From contig VAXT01000186.1 of assembly GCA_005883245.1 (NCBI GenBank), positions 1 through 6,141 of the forward strand: a stretch of DNA of 6,141 nt, given 5' to 3'. A program made the position numbers and the translations under genes. A model generated the notes under the pieces. The model was not told where the DNA came from. It was given only the letters and a program-made list of their open reading frames with translations, and did not search any database. How positions within the stretch are numbered: position 1 is the stretch's first letter; the number at the start of each line of letters is the position of its first letter. The DNA comes from Actinomycetota bacterium. GTDB taxonomy: Bacteria; Actinomycetota; Thermoleophilia; Gaiellales; Gaiellaceae. Positions 1-5,162 of the stretch are shown here, in pieces.

Positions 1-72
1 GTCTTCGCCCGCGACGACCTCAAGCCCGGTCTCGTCCATGCGGCCCGGGTGGCACGAGGCGTCTTCCGGTGA
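1..72 (+). CDS. 3' end of an unidentified upstream gene (partial)
   Basis: Frame 1 is open from the left edge and stops at TGA 70-72, giving the last 23 residues, VFARDDLKPGLVHAARVARG followed by VFR. The composition is that of a normal soluble protein tail, with mixed acidic, basic and hydrophobic residues, unlike the Arg/Pro-rich translations of the other two frames here. Its stop codon shares bases with the GTG start of the deacetylase (GTGA, 69-72), a typical actinobacterial operon junction, so it is probably co-transcribed and coupled with that gene. The fragment is too short to assign a family. From context it may be another surface-glycan enzyme, but that is inference only. Confidence 0.6.
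   Translation, partial: VFARDDLKPGLVHAARVARGVFR
56..59 (+). promoter_or_regulatory. Ribosome binding site of the deacetylase gene
   Basis: GAGG at 56-59 lies nine bases before the GTG at 69. It sits inside the tail of the upstream gene, so ribosomes terminating at TGA 70-72 would be next to the new start. This supports GTG 69 as the start; the frame is open further upstream, but its translation there does not look like protein. Confidence 0.5.
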
Positions 73-1271
73 TTCCGGAGCTCGTCGAGCGACGGGCCCG
101 CTGGGTGCTCGACACGATCGGCGCCCGCGACCTCGGGCTCGGCGACGACGTGCCGTACAGCGCCGAGGCGTGGGAGGAGGTCGACCGCGGCGAGCGGCCC
201 GGCGGCGACGACCTGGCGGAGGCGTTCTTCCACCTCGCCCGCCTCGAAGAGCTGAACGGGACGCGGGACGAGCACGACCGCTTCCGGGCGGCGTCGTCGT
301 GCCTCGATCCACTCGATCCGCCCGTGGAGAGGCTGCGTCGACGCCTGGGGATCGAGCCTCCACGGTGGAGCGGGGCGCGGTTCGCCGTCGCGCTCACGCA
401 CGACGTCGACGTCCCCTGGAAGTGGACGAGTCGCGGCGTGAAGGGAGCAGCTGCGCGTGCCAAGAGCGACTTCCGCACCGGCCGCGTCGGTTCCGGACTG
501 CGCGAGCTGCGCGGGCTTGCCGGCGCGGCGGTGCACAAGATCCGCGGCACCGACCCGTACTGGAGCTTCGACCGCATCCTGCGCGACGAGCGGCGATCGG
601 GCGCCTCGTCGACCTTCTTCCTGCTCGCCGAGCACGCGCACGACCTCGACGGCCCCGCGGCCGAGTCCTACGAGCGGCTGCGGCCGCATCTCGTCGAGAC
701 GCTCCAGGCGGGACACGCCGAGGTCGGGCTCCACGGCAGCTACTCGGCCGCAGACGATGCCGAGCGCCTCGCGGGCGAGAAGAAGCGGCTCGAGACGCTG
801 TCCGGGCCGGTCCAGGGCCAGCGCTACCACTTCCTGCGCGTCGACCCCCACCGAAACCTGCGCTCTCTCGAGGCGGCTGGCTTCGCCTACGACTCGTCCC
901 TCGGCTTCGGCGACGCGGTCGGATTCCGGGCCGGGATCGCGCATCCGTTCCGGCCCTGGGACTTCGAGCGGGAAGCGCCGCACGACCTGATCGAGGTGCC
1001 GCTCGCGGCGATGGACGTCACGCTGTCCGCCGAGCGCTACCTGAACCTCAGCGTCGAGCAGGCCGGGGCGCGGCTCGCGGCGCTGCTCGACTGGGCTGCC
1101 GAGCACGGCGGCGGCTTCGCGGTCCTCTGGCACTCCGAGCAGTACGACTCGGCGCTCCTGCCAGGCTGGGACCGCCTCTACCGCCGGCTGATCGAGGACG
1201 TGCGGGCTCGTGGTGGGGCGTGCCTGCAGGCCGGTGCGCTCGCGGAGGAGGCGCGCGAGTGGCTGTCGTGA
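69..1271 (+). CDS. Polysaccharide deacetylase family protein (CE4/NodB-like)
   Basis: A 400-residue soluble protein with no signal peptide or membrane segment, so probably cytoplasmic. Residues 1-100 form a helical N-terminal region seen before the catalytic domain in a CE4-like subgroup. The catalytic part starts at F105 with THDVD (110-114), equivalent to the NodB metal-binding TxDD motif. EVGLHGSY follows (218-225, H222), in place of the usual HxxxH. Next come the subgroup signatures RYHFLRVDP and AGFAYDSSLG with GFRAG, and VLWH (H355) near the C-terminus matches the last CE4 motif. Known members remove acetyl or other N-acyl groups from amino sugars using a divalent metal. The likely substrate here is an intermediate of a surface polysaccharide or glycolipid, which is inference. 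The gene overlaps its upstream neighbour by GTGA and the next gene's start lies within its 3' end, so it belongs to a coupled operon. Having only one His in the second motif could mean changed metal binding or chemistry. Confidence 0.85.
   Translation: MIPELVERRARWVLDTIGARDLGLGDDVPYSAEAWEEVDRGERPGGDDLAEAFFHLARLEELNGTRDEHDRFRAASSCLDPLDPPVERLRRRLGIEPPRWSGARFAVALTHDVDVPWKWTSRGVKGAAARAKSDFRTGRVGSGLRELRGLAGAAVHKIRGTDPYWSFDRILRDERRSGASSTFFLLAEHAHDLDGPAAESYERLRPHLVETLQAGHAEVGLHGSYSAADDAERLAGEKKRLETLSGPVQGQRYHFLRVDPHRNLRSLEAAGFAYDSSLGFGDAVGFRAGIAHPFRPWDFEREAPHDLIEVPLAAMDVTLSAERYLNLSVEQAGARLAALLDWAAEHGGGFAVLWHSEQYDSALLPGWDRLYRRLIEDVRARGGACLQAGALAEEAREWLS
1244..1251 (+). promoter_or_regulatory. Strong Shine-Dalgarno that decides the membrane-protein start
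   Basis: GGAGGAGG at 1244-1251 is the strongest Shine-Dalgarno-like run seen at any start in the window. It is seven bases from GTG 1259 but sixteen from the GTG at 1268, which forms the GTGA overlap, and 28 from ATG 1280. Spacing favours 1259. The run also encodes part of the deacetylase C-terminus (Glu-Glu), so chance cannot be excluded. Confidence 0.5.
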
Positions 1272-3352
1272 GCCAACCGATGCGGGTCTATCGCGTACGT
1301 GCGGGGCGAGCCACGTCTTCGGCGTTCTTCCTCGCCCTCGTGCTCGCGGCGCCCCTCGCGCTCCTTCTGGGGCGCGCCCTGCCGCCGCACGGCCTTGGGC
1401 TCGTCCTGCGGCTCACTGCCGCGTCGGCATGCGTCCTCATCGTTCCCGGCGCGATCTTCGTGCGCGCCCTCGGCCGTCCGCACACGTTCGGGGTTGCGAT
1501 CGCGGCCTCCTTCGCCTGGAGCCTGGCGGCGCTCGCGGGCGCGCTGGCACTCACGTTCGCGCTCGACGGGAGGATCGAGACGACTCTCTGGCTCGTCGGG
1601 GCCTTCTCGGTCGCGTCGCTCATCCCGGCAGTTCTGCGCGCACCCGTTCCGTCGGAGGACAGCGAGCGGCTGACGATCGCCGGAGTCGCCGCCGCGGCAA
1701 CGATCTTTGCCGGCGCGGTCTGGTGGGCGTCGAACACGGTCTACGGCGACGGGCTCTTCCATCTCGGCCGCGTGCGCAAGCTCGAGTCGCTCGACCTGAC
1801 CTCGCTGAACGTCGTCGACGAGTTCCGTCACGGCGGGCTGCATCCCGGCTACGCGTTCCCCGTCTGGCACGCGGGCCTGGCGATGGTCGCCCGCCTGGCG
1901 AACGTCGACCCGACGGTGGTCATGCTCCACCTGCCGGCGATCCTGACCCCGCTCGCGGTCGTGCTCGCGTACGCGGCCGGAGCCGCGCTCTTCCGCTCGT
2001 ATGGCGCGGGTGTCGCCACGGCTGCCGCCCAGGTCGGGCTGATCGGCTTCTCCCGCGCGGGGACAGGGTCGTTCGACTTCCTCGCCCTGCCACCGACCGT
2101 CGCCCGCGCGCTGATCATTCCCGCGTTGCTTGCGCTCGTCTTCTCGCTCGTCGCAGGCGGACGGCGCCGCCAGGTGCTCTCGATCTCGGCCGCATCGATC
2201 GCGCTCGCGCTCGTCCACCCGACGTACGCGTTCTTCGCCGCTGTGCCGCTTGCCGGCTTCCTGCTGGCGCGGGTCGTTCTCGCGTGGCCGCTCTGGCGCG
2301 AGAACCTCCGCATCGCCGCTTCGTTGCCGGCCGTGCTCATTCCCGCGGGCCTGTACGCGCTGTGGCTGAAGCCGATCGTCGACGAGACGGTCTCGCACCG
2401 GCCGGACGCCGTCGAGCGACGGCGCGCGATCACGCACTACGCGGGGCAGATCGACGTCGTCCACGGTCTGCTCCGCCTGGCCCCGGAGACAATCTCGCGC
2501 GGAGGCGCGATCGCCGTCGCCGGCTTGGTCGCGATCCCCATGGCCGCCCTCGGCGGAACCCGACGGTGGGCCGCCTATGTGCTCGGCGCGTCGCTCACGG
2601 TGCTCGTCATCGTGCTCGTCCCGTGGACGTTCGACAGCCTGTCGAACGCGGTCTCGGTCTCGCAGGCCAGGCGCCTCGCGATCTTTCTGCCGATCCCGTT
2701 CGCGGTTGCCGGAGCCGCCTCTCTGCTGGGCCGCTACCGGCTCGCCGGCTGCTTCGCCGCGTTCGGGGCGGGAGGGCTGCTCCAGCTCCTCTACCCCGGA
2801 GAGTTCTCCTACTTCCTCGTCGTCGGCGGTCCGCCCTGGCCGGTCTGGCTCGCGCTCGCGGGCGCGGGCATCGGGCTGATCGTGGCCGCGATCGTCCGCC
2901 GCTCCGCGCCCGAAGCCGCGCCGCTCTGGACCGCGGCCGTCGCGCTCTCCCTCGTCGCCCCGGTCGGCCTTGCCGGCCTCGCCTACGTGAAACGCGACGA
3001 GCCGGACCGCCTGCGCCTCACGCCGGGCCTCGTCCACGCGCTGCGCACGAAGGTACCGGCCCGGGACACCGTCTTCTCAGACCTGGAGACGAGCTACAGG
3101 ATCGAGGCGTACGCCCCCGTCTACGTCTCCGCCGCCCCGCCGGCGCACGTGGCCGACACGAAGGACAACTATCCGAACGAGCGCCGCCACGACGTGATCA
3201 AGTTCCTCAGGAGCGGCAGCCTTTCGGTCCCCCGCCGCTACCACGCGCAATGGATCGTGGTCGCCAAGCGCCGCTTCGACCTCCCGCTCCACCTGCCGAA
3301 GGTCTACTCCGACTCGCGCTTCGCCCTCTACCGGCTGACGCCTAGTTCCTGA
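1259..3352 (+). CDS. Polytopic membrane protein, GT-C glycosyltransferase-like
   Basis: A 697-residue integral membrane protein from GTG 1259. I count about 16 hydrophobic segments between residue 22 and residue 577, for example 22-41, 47-70, 77-100, 107-126 and 138-157. A soluble tail of about 120 residues follows. After the fifth segment comes a polar loop, VYGDGLFHLGR (D164, H168), then E188, H191, H195 and H204. An acidic residue in an early extracytoplasmic loop plus a long hydrophobic core and a C-terminal alpha/beta domain is the layout of GT-C enzymes, which use lipid-phosphate-linked sugars. HPTYAF (H320) lies in a later segment. The tail contains VFSDLETSYRIEAY (605-618), like the soluble ends of other GT-C-type proteins. 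The exact family is not recognised; a DUF6541-type protein or a polymerase is possible. The gene overlaps the deacetylase, implying a shared pathway. The start could instead be GTG 1268 or ATG 1280. The frame is open back to position 38, but that part is only a shadow of the deacetylase. Confidence 0.75.
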   Translation: MAVVSQPMRVYRVRAGRATSSAFFLALVLAAPLALLLGRALPPHGLGLVLRLTAASACVLIVPGAIFVRALGRPHTFGVAIAASFAWSLAALAGALALTFALDGRIETTLWLVGAFSVASLIPAVLRAPVPSEDSERLTIAGVAAAATIFAGAVWWASNTVYGDGLFHLGRVRKLESLDLTSLNVVDEFRHGGLHPGYAFPVWHAGLAMVARLANVDPTVVMLHLPAILTPLAVVLAYAAGAALFRSYGAGVATAAAQVGLIGFSRAGTGSFDFLALPPTVARALIIPALLALVFSLVAGGRRRQVLSISAASIALALVHPTYAFFAAVPLAGFLLARVVLAWPLWRENLRIAASLPAVLIPAGLYALWLKPIVDETVSHRPDAVERRRAITHYAGQIDVVHGLLRLAPETISRGGAIAVAGLVAIPMAALGGTRRWAAYVLGASLTVLVIVLVPWTFDSLSNAVSVSQARRLAIFLPIPFAVAGAASLLGRYRLAGCFAAFGAGGLLQLLYPGEFSYFLVVGGPPWPVWLALAGAGIGLIVAAIVRRSAPEAAPLWTAAVALSLVAPVGLAGLAYVKRDEPDRLRLTPGLVHALRTKVPARDTVFSDLETSYRIEAYAPVYVSAAPPAHVADTKDNYPNERRHDVIKFLRSGSLSVPRRYHAQWIVVAKRRFDLPLHLPKVYSDSRFALYRLTPSS

Positions 3353-4229
3353 CGGTGAACGCGAACAGGGCCTGCCCGAGGTTCTCCTGCTCGTCGAGCG
3401 CGTCGATCTGGAGGACGTAGGAGCCGTTCGAAAGGACATGCGTGTCGAACTGGTGCGCGAGGTAGAACTCGTAGCGGCCCCTGCGGCCCGCCCTGTTCTG
3501 GAACGTCCCCGGGGCGTATACGAACGAGAAGATGTTGAGCGGGAGCAAGAACGTCCGGAAGTCGACCGGCGTCTCCCAAGCCCTGGTCGTGTTCTGGCCC
3601 TGGACGATTCGCCAGCGGATCAGGGACGGCGTGAAGATCGCCTGGTTCCAGGGCAGAGGAATCGGCACCGGCGGCGTGTCGAACGCCTCGGTGGTGATGT
3701 CGACGGTCCCCGTCACCGCCTCCGGGGCGATCGGTCGCCCACCCGAGAAGAAGGTCATGCTCGGGATCTGCGGCACCGTGTCGTCGATGTACGGTGCGAG
3801 CCCGCCCAGTCGGAGCGGGTTGATGTAGGTCCCGTCCTTGTACTCGGCCAGGTGCACGTGTCCCGCACCGGCGACGACGTGCCCGATCAGCTGATGGCGC
3901 CGTACCCGCTGGCCCTTGACGACCGCGGGAACGACGTGCCAGTACGAGAGGCGGTGTCCTCCGCGCATCGGGACGACCGCAACCGTCTGTCCGTGCACGC
4001 GGACCGTTCCCGGATCGATCGCGTAGACCGGGCTCCCATCGGGCGCCGAGATGTCGACGCCGAAGTGGAACCCGCTCTCTTCTCCGGAGAGACGCGGGTC
4101 GTTGAAGTACCCACGGACCAGATGCTGCTGGTAGAAGGGCTTGATCGGCCAGCCGTACGCTGAGGCGGCCGCAGGCACGAGCAACGCCAGCAGGCTGAAG
4201 GCAAACAAGAGGCGAAGTGGGCCGCGCAC
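3342..4229 (-). CDS. Secreted M23 (LytM-type) zinc metallopeptidase
   Basis: About 295 residues from GTG 4229. A signal peptide is clear: MRGPLRL, a hydrophobic stretch, and PAAASA before the likely cut after A24. The M23 domain spans about residues 25-140. HFGVD gives zinc ligands H55 and D59, YWH gives H98, and GHVH gives H124 and ligand H126, matching all five LytM active-site positions. Active members cut peptide cross-bridges or stems of peptidoglycan outside the membrane, so this is predicted to be an active wall hydrolase. Residues from about 160 to the end are beta-rich and finish with GSYVLQIDALDEQ, suggesting an Ig-like or binding domain that I cannot name. TTG 4235 is an alternative start adding two residues; an in-frame TAA at 4254-4256 rules out a much longer protein. 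Neither start has a Shine-Dalgarno site. The gene is transcribed against its left neighbour and away from the methyltransferase, so it is probably a separate unit. Confidence 0.88.
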   Translation of the reverse strand: MRGPLRLLFAFSLLALLVPAAASAYGWPIKPFYQQHLVRGYFNDPRLSGEESGFHFGVDISAPDGSPVYAIDPGTVRVHGQTVAVVPMRGGHRLSYWHVVPAVVKGQRVRRHQLIGHVVAGAGHVHLAEYKDGTYINPLRLGGLAPYIDDTVPQIPSMTFFSGGRPIAPEAVTGTVDITTEAFDTPPVPIPLPWNQAIFTPSLIRWRIVQGQNTTRAWETPVDFRTFLLPLNIFSFVYAPGTFQNRAGRRGRYEFYLAHQFDTHVLSNGSYVLQIDALDEQENLGQALFAFTVRN

Positions 4230-4235
4230 GGGCAA

Positions 4236-4241
4236 GTTGTA
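4236..4241 (-). promoter_or_regulatory. Putative -10 box of the M23 peptidase gene
   Basis: On the minus strand TACAAC (4241 down to 4236) matches TATAAT at four of six positions and lies six bases before GTG 4229, a spacing that would give a leaderless or nearly leaderless mRNA. No convincing -35 was found. This is pattern evidence only. Confidence 0.3.
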
Positions 4242-4254
4242 GCAACGGGTTCGT

Positions 4255-4260
4255 TAGGGT
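4255..4260 (+). promoter_or_regulatory. Putative -10 box for a leaderless methyltransferase mRNA
   Basis: TAGGGT at 4255-4260 fits the TAnnnT pattern of actinobacterial -10 boxes and lies eight bases before ATG 4269, so transcription would begin at or next to the start codon. No clear -35 is visible, which is common at such promoters. The alternative reading is a weak Shine-Dalgarno (AGGG, 4256-4259) nine bases from the ATG. Confidence 0.4.
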
Positions 4261-4268
4261 GCCGCTTC

Positions 4269-5090
4269 ATGGCTAGTCAGGAAACCGTCGAGCAGGCGCC
4301 CGAACAGGCCTTCGTGTACGCGGAGCCGCGTGTCGTCACCGAGCTCGAGGAGTGCTACTTCTACCACTCGATGGAGATCCCTGGGTACGGGCTCGTCGAG
4401 GGCCCGTGGGACCTCCGCGGCGGCGTCGACGACTACCTCGGGGGCGTCGACCTGAACGGAAAGCGCGTTCTCGAAGTGGGCACCGCGAGCGGGTTCCTCT
4501 GCTACACGATGGAGGGGCGCGGGGCCGACGTCGTCGCTTACGACCTGTCCGACGAGCAGTCGTGGGACGTCGTGCCGTACGCGCAGTACGACCACGCCTC
4601 GTTCGACTCCGATCGCCGTGAGCACCTGCGCAAGCTGAACAACAGCTGGTGGCTCGGGCACGGCGCCTTCGAGTCGTCGGCCAAGGTCGTCTACGGGACG
4701 GTCTATGAGATCCCGGAGGAGATCGGGCGCGTTCAGGTTGCCACTTACGGCAACGTGCTGCGGCATTTCCGTGATCCGTTCCTCGCGCTCGAGCGCGGGC
4801 TGCGGTTGACGACCGAGACGGCGATCGTCACCGAGAACCCGTCGCTCCGCTACTCGCTGCCCCAGATGGCGGCGAGCCTGCTCAAGCCGAACATGGCGTT
4901 CCTGCCGAACCACGAGCGCATGCAGCCGCGTGAGTCCTGGTGGCACTTCACACCGGCCGTGATCAAGCAGATGCTCGGCGTGCTCGGGTTCGAGGACACG
5001 AAGGTGAACTACCACGTGCAGCGCTTCGCCGGGAAGCGCAAGCCGCTGTTCACGGTCGTTGGACGCCGGACCGTGCCTCTGTCGGACTAA
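4269..5090 (+). CDS. Class I SAM-dependent methyltransferase
   Basis: A 273-residue soluble protein without signal peptide or membrane segment. The SAM-binding Rossmann core begins with RVLEVGTASGF (motif I, E69 to G75), followed by GADVVAYDL, where D92 is the acidic residue expected to contact the SAM ribose. ATYGNVLRHFRDPFLALE resembles the motif IV/V region after which many such enzymes have a helix. The N-terminal segment CYFYHSMEIPGYG and WDLRGGVDDYLG resembles the region before the core in CmoB-like enzymes, while WWHFTPAVIKQMLGVLGF near the end is the usual C-terminal helix of small-molecule methyltransferases. The methyl acceptor cannot be read from sequence. A sugar or lipid-linked glycan is suggested by the neighbouring glycosyltransferase, which is inference; a tRNA role like CmoB is the alternative. 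The start is ATG 4269, only about 40 bases from the divergent peptidase gene. A hairpin follows the TAA stop. Confidence 0.85.
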   Translation: MASQETVEQAPEQAFVYAEPRVVTELEECYFYHSMEIPGYGLVEGPWDLRGGVDDYLGGVDLNGKRVLEVGTASGFLCYTMEGRGADVVAYDLSDEQSWDVVPYAQYDHASFDSDRREHLRKLNNSWWLGHGAFESSAKVVYGTVYEIPEEIGRVQVATYGNVLRHFRDPFLALERGLRLTTETAIVTENPSLRYSLPQMAASLLKPNMAFLPNHERMQPRESWWHFTPAVIKQMLGVLGFEDTKVNYHVQRFAGKRKPLFTVVGRRTVPLSD

Positions 5091-5110
5091 GGCGCCGACT
5101 CGGCGGCGCC
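5091..5110 (+). terminator. GC-rich hairpin after the methyltransferase gene
   Basis: GGCGCCG (5091-5097) is perfectly complementary to CGGCGCC (5104-5110), giving a 7-bp all-GC stem with the loop ACTCGG, directly after the TAA at 5088-5090. No T-run follows, so it is not a classical intrinsic terminator. High-GC actinobacteria often use such U-less hairpins, and the next gene appears to have its own promoter, which fits termination here. It could instead stabilise the mRNA 3' end. Confidence 0.45.
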
Positions 5111-5148
5111 GACCGAGAGGAAGGATCGGCTTTGCCGGCTCTTCCGTC

Positions 5149-5154
5149 TAATCT
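5149..5154 (+). promoter_or_regulatory. Putative -10 box for a leaderless glycosyltransferase mRNA
   Basis: TAATCT at 5149-5154 fits TAnnnT and lies eight bases before ATG 5163, the same spacing as at the methyltransferase start. No Shine-Dalgarno-like run occurs in the 20 bases before the ATG; the nearest purine-rich stretch (GAGAGGAAGGA, 5115-5125) is 37 bases away. No other start codon exists in frame between the preceding TAA and 5163, so the start itself is firm. Confidence 0.45.
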
Positions 5155-5162
5155 GGCGCCCG

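Noticed and set aside
38..1258. Apparent 1104-residue fusion created by extending the membrane-protein frame back to ATG 38
   Set aside because: The first 400 or so residues are Arg/Ala/Pro-rich without domain character and overlap the well-supported deacetylase in another frame; real membrane-protein sequence begins near 1259.
1178..3037. Long minus-strand open frame of 619 codons opposite the membrane protein
   Set aside because: The translation is almost all Arg, Glu, Asp and Gly without hydrophobic core or motifs, the expected shadow of a GC-rich gene.
1210..3345. Open plus-strand frame of 711 codons overlapping the membrane protein
   Set aside because: Arg/Pro/Ala-rich shadow in the alternative frame; the overlapping frame has clear membrane segments and a conserved-looking tail.
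3345..3360. GTTC/GAAC inverted repeat at the convergent gene ends as a bidirectional terminator
   Set aside because: Only a 4-bp stem with an 8-base loop and no T-run; too weak to call.
3328..4245. Alternative minus-strand frame of 305 codons over the peptidase gene
   Set aside because: It lacks the signal peptide and M23 motifs present in the frame ending at 3342, and its composition is Arg/Pro/Gly-rich.
4254..5015. Minus-strand open frame of 253 codons opposite the methyltransferase
   Set aside because: It has no recognisable domain, and the plus-strand frame has complete SAM-binding motifs.
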